A stretch of DNA of 64,000 nt from Arcuatula senhousia. Lineage: Eukaryota > Mollusca > Bivalvia > Mytilida > Mytilidae. Shown here piece after piece: positions 38,901-53,900 of the stretch. The notes under the pieces were generated by a model. That model searched no databases. It saw only the letters and a list, made by a program, of their open reading frames with translations, and was not told the DNA's origin. The position numbers and the translations under genes were made by a program. Each line of letters opens with the position of its first letter. Position 1 is the stretch's first letter. The stretch covers positions 2,679,501 to 2,743,500 of the forward strand of contig OZ020307.1 in NCBI GenBank assembly GCA_963971305.1, written 5' to 3'.

Positions 38901-41900
38901 GACATGTTGAAGACTGCTGATCGACTTCCGTTGTAGATTTTTTAAAAATTGCCATTTGTTTATGTAGGTTGTGTTGCATACACTTATTCCACATATCATT
39001 ATTGTCTATTATATAATAAATAAATGAATCTTAAAAAACAGTCTTTTATATTCCAAAACTTTCAACATTAGATCATTGCTTGTTGCTTTGCAAGTGACTA
39101 CAATGAACAAAACGTTTCATACCGTAGATCTCTTGGTGTGAGAGACTGAGCAGCTAGCCTTTCAAACATGGACCTGAGGGCAGGGTGTAGTGGGTGTGTC
39201 TCATCAGCAAGAGCCACGTGGCCGTGACTTAACAGTTCATGGGGGTATCCATGTTCACACATTATCTGTTGGTTTCTCTCTGTGTTCAGTAAGGTCTTCA
39301 ATAACTCTGCTGTGTATATTTGTAATGCCAAGGCCAGCTGAAGGAGAAAAAAACATGTATAATCAAAGTATTTAAAAACACTTTCTTGTTTTACGCAAAA
39401 CATGTTTTTCAAACTCATTCAATTTTCAATAAGAAGCACAAAGTCTCACACTTAAGTCATAAAGGTTTGTAGACTTAATCATATCAAGCTGCAACTTGAA
39501 ATTTGAAAACAGTAATTCAAGCATGTCCAGTTTAGAAAATCAATAAAAAGCTACGCCGAGCGCAGCATGATACGACCGCAACAAGTTTAACCCTGTACCT
39601 TGGAGGCCTAATATGGATAGGCCATTGCTTTGGTCACATAAAGCCCATGGTGGACTTACAAAGCTTTTTGACACATGCATCCTGTGGTGGACTTAAAAAT
39701 GCATTTTTGACATATATATATATTTACATCAACATCTAATACAAAAAGCCTTATTTATATACATATTATAACTTCAACTTAATTTTAAGTATTTAACTAT
39801 TTGCCTTGACAAACTTTTAAAATTGGTGTTTTTGGCCCCTTTGACCCCTAATTTCTCGAAAACGGTAAGAGATATTGCAAATCTGACTGAATGACACAAC
39901 CAGGGATTTTCACAAGGATTCCAATGAAAAAAAGATTTTGAAAATCGGACCAAAAATAAAAAAAGTTGATTTTATGGGCGTGGCCTGTCTTTAGCCCCCT
40001 GTAGCAATGTAATGGTAAAATACATATCAAAATCATTGACACATTTAGTAGACAGAATTTTATGAGCACTTCAACAAATAAAAAAATTTTCAAAATTGAA
40101 TGAATAATGAACATTCTACAACAGTTTTGTCAATACACCCGTTTTAGCCCCTTTGGCCCTTTTTTTCTAAAACAGTAGGGGCCACAAACCCCAAATACAA
40201 AACCAACATTCCTTTAGTGGATATAATCATCATATTTAAACTTAATAACAATTGGCTGGCCCACTACAACTAAAGTTTGGTTAAAAACTATTTGCCTGGA
40301 CAAACTTTTATAAATGGCGTTTTTGGCCCCTTTGACCCCTAATTTCTCGAACACGGTATGAGATATTGCAAATCTGATTGAAAAATGCAGGCAGGGATTT
40401 TTACAAGGATTCCAATGAAAAAAAGATTTTGAAAATCGGACCACAAATAAAAAAGTCGATTTTTTGGGTGTGGCCCCTTTTTGACCCTTTATAACAATGT
40501 AACAGTACAAGATACATCAAAGGTGTTGTTACATTTTGCTGACAGAATCTATTGAGGAATACAATAAAAAAAGAATGATCAAAATCGGATGAAAATTAAA
40601 CATTCTACAGACGTTTTGTCAATACACCCGTTTTAGCCCCTTTTTCTAAAACGGTAGGGGCCAGAGTCCTCAAATGCAATACCAACCTTCCTTTAGTGCT
40701 TATAAACATCATATCAAAATTTTATAACAATTGGTTAACTACAACTAAAGTTATCGCACGGAAACCAAAGTGTCTACAGACGACGACAACGACAACGACA
40801 ACGACGACGACAACGACATCGCCATAACATAATACGATCGCAAAAAATTTGCGGTCGTATAAAAAGTGATGAAAATTGACAACAACAAAAACACAAAGTA
40901 TGAACATTATAACAATGTATTGATCTTTTTCCATACCTTCTTATCTTCTTCATATTCTATAGCAGGAAGTAGATGAAACAGAGAGAGTACAGCCCCTGGA
41001 TGGACGATGATCTGATCCACGAACGTATACGATGCTGATGTTATACTTCCTGTACTGGCTCTCTTCTGTTTAGGGGAGGACTGGGGTGAGGAACTGTTCT
41101 CTTTAAACATCGTCAGCCTCTTCAGTGATGGGGAGTTTGACTTTGATTGGTTTACTGATTGTGGTCTGTAAAGTTACATAAGTAAATAAAAGTTAAACCT
41201 CTGTACTGTGGTTACATTATTATTCGTGGGGTGCCAATTTTTCGTTGTTTTCGTCAGTAACAATCAAACACGAAAATAAGAATCCAATGAAGCGTTATTT
41301 TTACATTGATTCCTATAACTAACATGAACAAACAACAGAATTAAGAATTCCATGAAAATTGATACATACAAAAATAAATAAATCCACAGTAGATAGGATA
41401 CAGATGTATATTTTCAGATGTATGATTCAATTTTTGTTTTTGTTTTCAATCTATTTTGTGGGTCTTTACTTTAAATTGAATACCTGAGATTTGGGAGCAC
41501 ATTTTTAATATTCTAATATACATCTAAAGACTTTTTTTTTCATTTTCAATACTTCAAATCCAGTGACTTACTTGTCAAATATATCTTGAGCCATATTATA
41601 CAGATACTTCAACATGACACAGGCTGACAGTAAAGTCATTGGAATGTTTTCACAGGTTCTGAAAATACAAGATGGACATCATAAAAGCTGCTTGTATATG
41701 ATTATGTAATTTTAATTTGAATAAGACACAGAAAAACTAACTCCTTAATAATTTAAACCTAGTTGTGGCATTCAAATTATTTAGTTAAGGTTTCCCTAAT
41801 CTGGAAAGTAGATACACATGACCCTTTTCTAAATTTCAACTGTTTTGGCCTCCTCTGTCTAATCGCATTTCAATGCCCAATAGATACTTTTTTGATGTTT

Positions 41901-44900
41901 CTATTTAAAAAAATTCAGAGAGATCTAGTGTTTGGTTTTTGAGATTCAGATTACACAAGACAGACACCCCTATAGTGCAACGAACAGACAGACAAATGGA
42001 CAGAGTCAGACCTGACTCCTGGACCTGCTTTTACCTTTCGTGACGCAGGTAAAAACTGTCACTTACTTTGCATCATTAACATTAACAAAGAGATCCTCGA
42101 ACAACAGTTTATATTCCTCGCACTCCATCACATCATAACAAGGTTTAATGGCCTCTGTGGAAGAGAAACATCCCAGTAACCTCACAGCCTCTGTTAGACT
42201 GTCATATCTCACCTGAAATCAAATTCAATGAAGTAATAATGTTATCTGAAACCACTTTAATAACAGAAATAAAATGATTTTTCAACAGTAAGTGAAGGCT
42301 TATAACAAGAGTTGTTACCATCACAGAACTCATTGAAGGTCTAGCTGGGCCTTCAGAAAAGTTAAGGTCAAGGTCATGTGACAGGTGACAGAATTCCATT
42401 TACCGTATTTTGCTGTGTATAGTGCGCAGTTTTTTACAATGATTTCCAGAATCTAACATAGGGGTGCGCACAATACATCCCTATATGAGATTTTCATACA
42501 TTTTCATGAACATCGGCAACGGCAAAAGATCGATGTTTGTCAGACTTTGGACACAAGATTTATCCATGATTGAATACAAGAATCATAACTCCGTGATTTC
42601 TATTGAATCCTGTTCATTATTAGTATCTCTAAATAAAATTTATCCTGCTTTTATCAAATAAAAACTTAATTCCAGTGTCTTCATGTGTTTGTTTATTAAC
42701 TCATTTTCATATCGACCGCCATTTTGGTTTAATGTTTATTGTTAGTTTGGTAAAACTATTTGTACTCTTAAAACATACTTCTATCCAATTTCTTTATTCA
42801 AAATAAGAATAATAAAATATGATTTTAATTTATTTATTCATTCTTCCATTACTTGTTTCCTTTCTGCATCAATAATGTGTATTCCCCTAAGTAACCTCAT
42901 TTAAATAATTCTAAAAATAGAATGGTTTGTTTACATGATTGTGTATTTTCTTTCATGTAATTATTTGAGCAACAGATAGCCATTTTCTAATTGTTTTGTG
43001 AATAAATACTCATCCCAAGCTGGAGATAATTTAGATTTACTGGTAATTATTTGTTTTGACACTGAGGCCAATTTGCACAAAACATCGATCTTTTGTAAAC
43101 AGGCTTGGACAATTAACAATTAAAGCCATTCAGCTGTAATACTTCAGGATTGTTTGAATAGTAATTTGTTGATATTCACTGTTTTGACACCTTTATTGTT
43201 TTCATCAAAAGATGTCAGCTTGGGTTAACACTTGTTGTTTGTTGATTGAAAAGGGGGACCATTACCGGGATTTACGATTTCGCTGTCATTTAAACAGTTA
43301 GATAAATCAAGGAATTACATGTATTCTAATTCCTTGGATAAAATACACAAATAGTATAACAGTTTATTTTTATTTTCACAATAATTACAAAACAATTTTA
43401 TTTTCATTAAAAAATCTTCATCTGTAGTCTTTCTACCTGAAAAAAGAGACAAATTTTGAGGGTTCCTTGTCATAAAAAATGATCGCGCATTTTACACAAA
43501 ACTTCGTTTTTTTCCCCAGATTTTCATAATGAAAAGGGGGTGCGCATTGTACATAAATGCGCACTATACACGGCAAAATACGGCTTTAAACCCCAACACA
43601 CACACACACAAACCAAATATCAGATGCCTAGCTATAATATTATACTTTTCACTTTACTCATTTTCCACCTAAAAATCATCTAAGTTCACAAAGTCACTGA
43701 ACCGTGAAAATGGGGTCATGGTCACACAACATAATATTCCATATTCTTTCGTTTTTAATATAATGTCAGTTGTGTAGACCAAAACCCCAAATGTGTGTAT
43801 ATCAAATATCAGATGCCTAGATATTATACTTTTAACTTAATTTATTTTCCACAAAAGTTTTAATTGTTCCAAAAATCATCTAAGTCCACAGAGTCACTGA
43901 ACCATGAAAATTGTGTCAAGGTCACAGGACATGGTTTCAATTGCATTGACCAAAACTCCAGGTGTCTGTATACCAGATATCAGATGCCTAGCTATTATAT
44001 GTTTCACTTTATTCTTTTCCACAAAAGTCTTACAAAAGGTTATTTGGCCCCCTGAACCATGAAAATGGGGTCAGGGTCAAACAGCATGGCACCAGTTGCA
44101 TAGACCATAACCCGAACTGTCTGTATACCAGCTATGAGATGCCTAGTTCATTAAATTCATTTTCCACAAAAGTCTAACAAAGGTTTTTTGGGGCTGAAAA
44201 TACATCTAATTTCACAGAGTCGCTGAACCGTGAAATTGGGGTCAGGCTCAAACGGCATGGTGCCAGTTGGGTAGACCATAACCCCAACTGTCTGTATACC
44301 AAATATCAGATGACTAGCTATTATACTTTTCTTGGAATTTATTTTCCACAAAAGTCTTAAAAAGGGGTTTTGGGCCCGAAAAAAAAAACATCTAAGTTCA
44401 CAGAGTCGCTGAACCATGAAATTGGGGTCAGTGTCAAACGGCATGGTGCCAGTTACGTAGACCATAACCCCAACTGTCTGTATACCAAATATCAGATGCC
44501 TAGCTATTATGTTTTTCTTATAATTCATTTTCCACAAAAGTCTTACAAAAAAGTTTACGCCGTCACCGCTGCCACCGCCGCCAGAAAGTAATACCTATGT
44601 CTCGCCACAGGCGAGACAAAAACTGAAAGAATAATCATAAAGATGTAAAATTATGACTAGTAAAGAAAGAATACTTGCATCCCTCTTTTGACAAAATTTA
44701 GACAAAAATTTTGAACAGGTAGAATCAGTGACCCAATGCTCCCTAGTGATACCTATGTTTCAGGAAGTGAGCAGAACCACAAAACTACAGAAAATGGAAA
44801 TATGTAAATCAGTATACACTCCCAAATTCTTCAAAGCAGGGGATCTAATTCATGAGTTAATAGATATGTGCATTTCTGGCACAGTAAAAATACTTTAGGT

Positions 44901-47900
44901 TGAAAATGGTGATGAAGTTGAGTAGCAGAAATAATACCTCTGTCTCAAAGAATTTGGCATTAGCTGGCTCATATCTCATAGCTACAGTTAATGTACTAAA
45001 CACTGTCTTCAGCATACTCAATATGTCTGATCTTCTCACTGAAAAAAAACAACAATTATGTCTGTGATAAATTATCAATCTTAATTTATGCTGTCATTTA
45101 CATTTTTAAGGAGAGGGTGATATGACTTAAAGGTATAATAGCTGACAACTGTTTTACAGAAAACATCTAAGGGTTTAATATGTCCCGATGATGGCTGCAA
45201 TATCGCCAACGGGACATAAAGCAACCAACAATCAATCAATCAATCAATCTAAGGGTTTAGGACATAGATATGCTTTTTCAACTACTGATAGTTTCCATTG
45301 GAATATTGTAAATCAAATCATGATGCCCTTAGGTTTAAAATATATTCCGTTATACAATACATTTCTTAAAACATATGCTTGAAAAACGAGGTTTATGAAA
45401 TCAGAAAAATAATTGACAAACCTTGATCCCATGGACCTTGAGGTTCTGTTTAGACAGATTACACTGTATCTGACAAACCTTGATCCCATGGGACAGATTA
45501 CACTGTATTTGAACAACCTTGATCCAAGGGAGTTTTAGGTTCTATTTAGACAGATAACACTGTATTTGACAAACCTTGAGTCAGGGAGTTTTAGGTTCTT
45601 TTAAGACAAATGACACTGTATTTGACAAATCTTGATCTCAGAAAGTTTTAGGTCTTATTTAGACAGATGAAACTGTAGTTGACAAACCTTGATCCCAGGG
45701 ATTTTAAGTTCTGTTTAGACAGATTACACTGTATGTGACAAACCTTGATCCCATGGAGTTTTAGGTTCTGTTTAGACAGATTACACTGTATGTGACAAAC
45801 CTTGATCCCATGGAGTTTTAGGTTCTGTTTAGACAGATTACTGTAAACGTATTAATTTTCGTGGTTGCTAATTTTCACAGTTTCTTGAACTAGGACATAT
45901 TTTCATGGGTATCAATTTTCGCGGTTTTTAGGTGCAGCCTATAATCATAGTGTCATATTTATTAACATTTTTATTAAGAAGGTGGTCAAAGACTGAAAGC
46001 GCCCAAGCAGTAATAAAAAATTACTACATAATTAACTGTCAACCCAAGCTGTCAATTTCTCACTTGTTGACATATTCAATATCTTGACCAATTAACGGAT
46101 TAAGTATTTAATGATTTGTTAATTGTGTTTTAATCTATTAAAGTTTATTTACCAATTTATGGTCACACCAAGCCCATTATTTTTCTTTTCATTATGTAAA
46201 TAATTAATTATGCTTTATTCATTATTTATAATTATCTTAATTCTATACCATGCTCAACTGTCAACGATATTCAAATACCTGATTTCATGCACACATTTAA
46301 AATTTTTATCAAATATTCGAGGCTACTTATTTTCGCGGTCTTTTGGCAACCGCAAAAATAGCAAAAATTAGTACACCGCGAAAATTACTACGTTTACAGT
46401 ACACTGTAGTTGACAAACCTTGATCCCAGGGAGTTCTAGGTTCTGTTTAGACAGATTACACTGTATTTGACAAACCTTGATCCCATGGAGTTCTAAGTTC
46501 TGTTTAGACAGATTACATTGTATTTGACAAACCTTGATCCCAGGGAGTTTTAGGTTCTGATTAGACAGATTACACTGTATTTGACAAACCTTGATGCCAT
46601 GGAGTTTTAGGTTCTATTTAGACAGATTACATTTGACAAACTTTGATCCTATGGAGTTTTAGGTTCTATTTAGACAGATTACACTGTATTTGACAAACCT
46701 TGATGCCATGGAGTTCTAGGTTCTGATTAGACAGATTACACTGTATTTGACAAACCTTGATGCCATGGAGTTTTTGGTTCTGTTTAGACAGATTACACTG
46801 TATTTGACAAACCTTGATCCCATGGAGTTCTAGGTTCTGTTTAGACAGATTACACTGTATTTGACAAACCTTGATCCCAGGGAGTTCTAGGTTCTGTTTA
46901 GACAGATTACATTGTATTTGACAAACCTTGATCCCATGGAGTTCTAGGTTCTGTTCAGACAGATTACACTGTATTTGACAAACCTTGATCCCATGGAGTT
47001 CTAGGTTCTGTTTAGACAGATGACACTGTATTTGACAAACCTTGATTCCATGAAGATTTACGATCTGTTTCGACAGATTACACTGTATTTGACAAACCTT
47101 GATCCCAGGGAGTTCTAGGTTCTGTTTAGACAGATTACACTGTATTTGACAAACCTTGATCCCAGGGAGTTCTAGGTTCTGTTTAGACAGATAACATTGT
47201 ATTTGACAAACCTTGATTCCATGGAGTTCTAGGTTCTGTTCAGACAGATTACACTGTATTTGACAAACCTTGATCCCATGGAGTTTTAGGTTCTGATTAG
47301 ACAGATTACACTGTATGTGACAAACCTTGATCCCATGGACCATGGAGTTTTAGGTTCTATTTAGAAAGATTACACTGTATTTGACAAACCTTGATCCCAG
47401 GGAGTTCTAGGTTCTGTTCAGACAGATTACACTGTATTTGACAAACCTTGATCCCATGGAGTTCTAGGTTCTGTTTAGACAGATTACACTGTATTTGACA
47501 AACCTTGATCCAATGGAGTTCTAGGTTCTGTTTAGACAGATTACATTGTATTTGACAAACCTTGATCCCATGGAGTTCTAGGTTCTGTTTAAACAGATTA
47601 CATTGTATTTGACAAACCTTGATCCCATGGGGTTTTAGGTTCTGTTTAGACAGATTACACTGTATTTGACAAACCTTGATCCCATGGAGTTTTAGGTTCT
47701 GTCTAGACAGATTACACTGTATTTGACAAACATTGATCCCATGGAGTTCTAGGTTCTGTTTAGACAGATTACATTGTATTTGGCAAACCTTGATCTCATG
47801 GAGTTCTAGGTTCTGTTTAGACAGATTACACTGTATTTGACAAACCTTGATCCCATGGAGTTTTAGGTTCTGTTTACACAGTTTACACTGTAGTTGACAA

Positions 47901-50900
47901 ACCTTGATCCCATGGAGTTTTAGGATCTGTTTAGACAGATTACACTGTTTAGACAGATTACACTGTAGGTGACAAACCTTGATCCCATGGAGTTTTAGGT
48001 TCTGTTTAGACAGATTACACTGTATTTGACAAACCTTGATCCCAGGGAGTTCTAGGTTCTGTTTAGACAGATTACATTGTATTTGACAAACCTTGATCCC
48101 ATGGAGTTCTAGGTTCTGTTTAGACAGATTACATTGTATTTGACAAACCTTGATCCCATGGGGTTTTAGGTTCTGTTTAGACAGATTACACTGTATTTGA
48201 CAAACCTTGATCGCATGGAGTTTTAGGTTCTGTCTAGACAGATTACACTGTATTTGACAAACCTTGATCCCATGGAGTTCTAGGTTCTGTTTAGACAGAT
48301 TACATTGTATTTGACAAACCTTGATCCCATGGAGTTTTAGGTTCTGTTTAGACAGATTACATTGTATTTGACAAACCTTGATCCCATGGGGTTTTAGGTT
48401 CTGTTTAGACAGATTACACTGTATTTGACAAACCTTGATCCCAGGGAGTTTTAGGTTCTGTTTAGACAGATTACACTGTATTTGACAAACCTTGATCCCA
48501 GGGAGTTTTAGGTTTTGTTTACACAGATTACACTGTATGTGACAAACCTTGATCCCATGGAGTTTTAGGTTCTGTTTAGACAGATTACATTGTATTTGAC
48601 AAACCTTGATCCCAGGGAGTTTTAGGTTCTGTTTAGACAGATTACACTGTATTTGACAAACCTTGATCCCAGGGAGTTTTAGGTTCTGTTTACACAGATT
48701 ACACTGTATGTGACAAACCTTGATCCCAGGGAGTTTTAGGTTCTGTATACAGATTACACTGTATGTGACAAACCTTGATCCCAGGGAGTTTTAGGTTCTG
48801 TTTACACAGATTACACTGTAGGTGACAAACCTTGATCCCAGGGAGTTTTTGGTGGATCACACAGACATCCTTCCATTGAGACCAACACTGACATGACATA
48901 GACAAAGCCGTTCACTTTACGGAATACTGTTCTGGTTCTGTGACTCTCTCGTAAAACATTCAGAAGGGACTGAAACAATCAAATAGATATTATAAACATT
49001 TTAACTGGGTTTTAGTTGTTTTCTTTTCTTTGATCAAAGACAAATAAATGATTTTTTAAAATTGTATTAATGGCTGAAGCAAAAAAAAAAATGTTGTAAT
49101 ACATGTATCTTCTTTTTTATTGTAAATGTACCAGCAAAAATGTTTTGCATATAAACAATTTAAATGTAGAACAATCTAGTCATCTTCAATATCAGCGCAG
49201 ATCTAGAAATTTTGCCTGATGCATCATACTGATGAATTTAATCCCCAGGTGCACTTATGATATTGTTTGGAAGCTTCTAGCATACCGTGTCAATATTTTT
49301 TTGTTCAAATTTTTTGTGATTAGACAAATTGGTGTGATCAATGATTCATGGACTTTTGGTATAAATACCTCCTCATCATGACAACTTCATGATAAATGTT
49401 ATTTTTTGTCCAAAAGCTTAAGGACAAGGTATGATCAAGGTTGTTTTTTCCCAAAAAAAATATTTTAATTAAGCATCTTTAATGTTTCCTAAAAATATCT
49501 TTATGGATCATCCTATGAACCAAAATATTACAACTGAATTTAATACAGTGCATATTGTCCTACCTTGAGTATGTGTGTTTTTAACTGTAATGATAACACA
49601 GCCGAGGTATGCATCAGTCCCAGTAACGTGCCCATATCATCGTCACCACCAGGTGACAGCACTAACTGTTGTACAATGTTTAATGCCTGCTGTCGACACT
49701 GTAGATGTGGAATCATGGTGTGGGCACATCGAGCTCCACCACATTCTCTGAACACATCAGCATTCTTATTGTTGCCACCAAGTAGTGTTGTCAAACACTC
49801 CATCACAAGGGATCCTACTTCTTGTTGTTCTGAATTAACTGGATCAACTGTAAAGGAAAAAGTTTATCATACCATTTTTGTCGTTTACTTAGAAAGTGGG
49901 TAAAATACTGTGGAAAAGCAAAACACTAGGTGACTTATTTATTTTGTTACAAGTATCATTAGCAATGGAATACTGATTTATCTGCTTAATGATGAGATCA
50001 AATTATGCTAAATTGATTTTAATACATGTAAATGGTTTTGCACTATTAAGCACAGCTTTGAAATTAAATCGCTATTGGTTGGTATTGTTTTATTTCAAAA
50101 TCTATAATGTAATTTTGTGTCATAATTCAATTGCTTCAGGGTTAATATTTGTGTTTTTGCTAAATTTTCCCTCTTTTTCAATCTGATCACAAGCTAAAAT
50201 ATTTAATTCACAGATGACTATAATTTGCTATGTGATTGCACAAGTACTTTCCATTCAGGAACCTACCTTTCACAGTGACTTCTTCTTGTTGTGGGTTATT
50301 AAAAGTGTCTGAAAAATATGAAGAACTTGTTTGTTTTTCTATTTTTTTTATCTATTTATGACAAATATTTGGAATCTTTGATGTGAAACTAAAAAAGCTA
50401 AATATTTAATGGCAACAATATCAGTTAGTTGCACACATAGAACCACCAAAATGATTCTACACAAACATAAAATCACTTCTTTCTATTAAAAAATGTGAAA
50501 TTAACCATAAATAGCAGACATGTCGAAATTGATTTACAGTCTGTCCGACCGAATGTCATTTTTTGGCTTTTCTCTCTTTATGCTCAACAAAAATTTTCCA
50601 ATTTTTTCTGTCTGAGTGAATCAAATTTTGTCTGATATTTGGTTTGGTCAGACACATTTTGACATGTCTGAAATAGAGTGAGTGTGATTTGGTATTGCAC
50701 CCTTTTAAACTGGCAAGTAACAGACAAACCTCATTTTATACAGCTGTTCAAGTCATATTTTGGAAATTACAAAGCAGGAATTCATCCACTACCCCAGATT
50801 TAAATCAACATTTTATACCACTCTGCCACCCAGGTCTATAGAATCAGATGAATGGTCAATGAATAAAATACCTTCTTCTGAATCTGCTCCTTTAACAAAG

Positions 50901-53900
50901 GCTGCATATCTATGTAAACATGTAACCAGGACCTCCAACATGCCCACTTCTCGGAAGACGTCTTTATACAAGGAATGAACTGTCAGTATCTTCAGAAGAC
51001 TTCTCATACATAAGATATTGCACTGGGTGGAACTGTAAACAGTAAACATTACTATTTTTTAAGACAGTTTTAAATGGTGATTTTCCTAAATAACCACTTG
51101 TTATGTGAGCTGTGTCGCATACACTTATTCCACATCTCATTATTTTCTTTATCAGAAATCTGTATTTTTTCTAAGTAATTTTAAAGACTGTTGTGTTATT
51201 GCATGCAAAATCTATGTTATTCTATTATATATTTGAACGATTTCTTATTTAAGAATAATGAATTTTGTTTTTAAAAGTCATATAGCAGACATGATGGACT
51301 AAAGTTCATTTGCTAAATGCTGAAGATGTATCATTGTTGACTTCTATGTAGAAAGAAAGTTTTGTGTAGAAAGGTAGTACTGTAATTACGTGATTACTTC
51401 ATTAATTGATATATTTAGATCGCCATACTCACTGGTTTGATTTGATGAGTAGACTAATACTAATGAATTCTTTACATGGTATAAAATTGAGATCAAAGAC
51501 AACGAACTCCAACAACTCAAAAAACCTTTCCTGTAAAACAGAACAAAGGTAATAACTTTAATTACTTTGTGTTTTATGGACCCCATAACTAATTTTTATT
51601 TCTTCAAGAGAAATGTTTAAATGCAAATATGCTGTTCTTAAATGGAAAGATTCATATTCAGTATGTTACATGAATGTTGAAAAAAATATCTAGCTTCTCA
51701 GGAACCGTCATGTAGCCATAAAATCCTCACTGAATTGGATTTTATTCAATAAAATATGTATTTATTCATATCAATTTCTGTAATTAGTTCTGGAAATAAA
51801 GTGAAGTCATCCTTGCTTCCTTTGAGCGTTTGTTTACATTTGAAACATGTTTTAACACTTTCAGCCCTAAATAATTATTTTTCACGGCATTTCACTGCCG
51901 AGAATATTTCTGCACGAGCAGACTGCCAGACCGGAATTAATTTCCACATGGTGCTCACTGACAAAGTGTGTTTTTGGAATTTCACTGTTTACAAGACAAC
52001 TAGCGTGTTTTAGGACACAAAACTTACCAGTTTCTTATTAAAGTAACATGGCAACATGATCAGTATTATTCCAAAAAGATTGATTCAAAACTTTCAGATT
52101 TTGTACAAATTATTTTCGGGATTTTCACGGAGATCTTAAGTTTTACATGGGGTTGATGTTTCAACTCATATTTTCTTGTGAATTCGTGATGTGCTGTCGT
52201 AATAAACCACATACATTAGTAAAAATGTATATAAAAGCGATTGAAGATCAAGTGTTGCATGAAAACTCATTAGAAATAATTTATTTTACGTTTTATTTCA
52301 ACACTGTAACATCGGCGTTCTTTCGTCCGCCATTTTACAAAATGAAACTAGACTGAAGAGAGACAACTCCAACGGTCATACTAAAAAGCGCCCAGAAGTG
52401 TTATATCCGTTCCAATTATTGTTATGACCTCTAATGTCGATATATAGTGATAACAAATTATTACAAGAGAGCTTGTTAATTGTCATCCTATAAGTTTTTT
52501 TATATGCTACAAGCATGGTGGAAAAAAAAAACAGGTGAGAAAATTTTGAAATCTTCCAGTCACTCCCAATATAAAAGCAATTAACTAGTATTTCCAAAAA
52601 AATATTTTGAAGTAGTTTTTCACTATTTTTTTTTATTTTTGCGCAAAATAAGTTTTAAAAATATTGTAATTTTCACATTTAAATTTTATTTACAATATAC
52701 AAATTTTGGTTAAAAATAGCAATGATAAAAACACAAGTAGTTTTTTTTATGACACCATTTTCTTGTATTCAAATACATGTAATTAAATTTACATGTATGA
52801 ATATTCCCTTTGTGTCTTAACTTGTGCAATATTAAAATTAGAAATATAATAATCATGAAAGTAACAAGTATACTATAAATACTTTGTAAATCTAAATTGA
52901 ATAAAAATATTGAATTATAAAGATGCCTCTTTTTTTTTTTTTGAATTTACATGAAATTATAGATTTAAAAATAAATAATCACTTTTGTCACCATGCTGTG
53001 AAAGCTCAACACTGAAAATGAATAGAAAACATTTTATCAGTGTTCATTTTAAATAAATTAATTAAAATTCATAGTAAATTTATATAGAAAGACAAAAAAA
53101 ACAACCCAAAATACAAGACGACATTAATGTAATAAATTAAGAGTAGCTGTGTTTGAATGCATTGGTGTGAGAGTATATAAGATTCAGAAGTCCTGTGGAA
53201 AAATATACTTTTGATAAAAATTACTATTCCTGATTGTTTTTCATATTTTTATGTTCACTTTTCTTGGTAGTTCATCTGCTTTTTCTTATTGTTTCTTTCA
53301 ATCTACTAGTATTTGAAGTACTCCCAGTGTCACTTGTTGCAATGATAGAGATACATGTAGGTTTTACATGTACACCACTGAAACTTGTTAACCCTAATTT
53401 ATACTCATTGGCTTTCAGGTCCTAAGGATTGTAATTACTCTGATATATACATTGTATATATATCTTTATTCTCTAATAACCATAACAAAGGTACAGAGAA
53501 ATAGAAACAATAAGATTTGTATAATAATTTCTGCTTGTGGGTTTCAATAACCATTCAGAACAGAGTCCAAGACAGAAATGAATGTATATAATTGATATCT
53601 CATTACACCTGGTATTAAAGCCATTAAACACCAATTATCTTTTCCCTGGTAATTCTCCCATTAAAGTTTCCCAGTTCCATATTTATCACAATCACCAAGT
53701 ATTACATGTAACTTTTCAAAATAGATATAAAAGGTACAAGTCATAGGCATTATGCATAGGTTTCAAAGAAGCTTGTAAAACCTGTCATGCATTGTATGAA
53801 AACATAGACAATCTATGTTTTTGTAAAGCTATGGAAATGCCATCCTTCAATTCTTTTTATCATTGCTCTACCAATCCCCTAAACCTTGGTACTAAATTAA

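Noticed and set aside
46666..47343. A 225-codon frame of 19-residue repeats (GIKVCQIQCNLSKQNLEL)
   Set aside because: Produced by the 57-bp unit being a multiple of three; the frame is not that of WDFY3 and has no start context or similarity.
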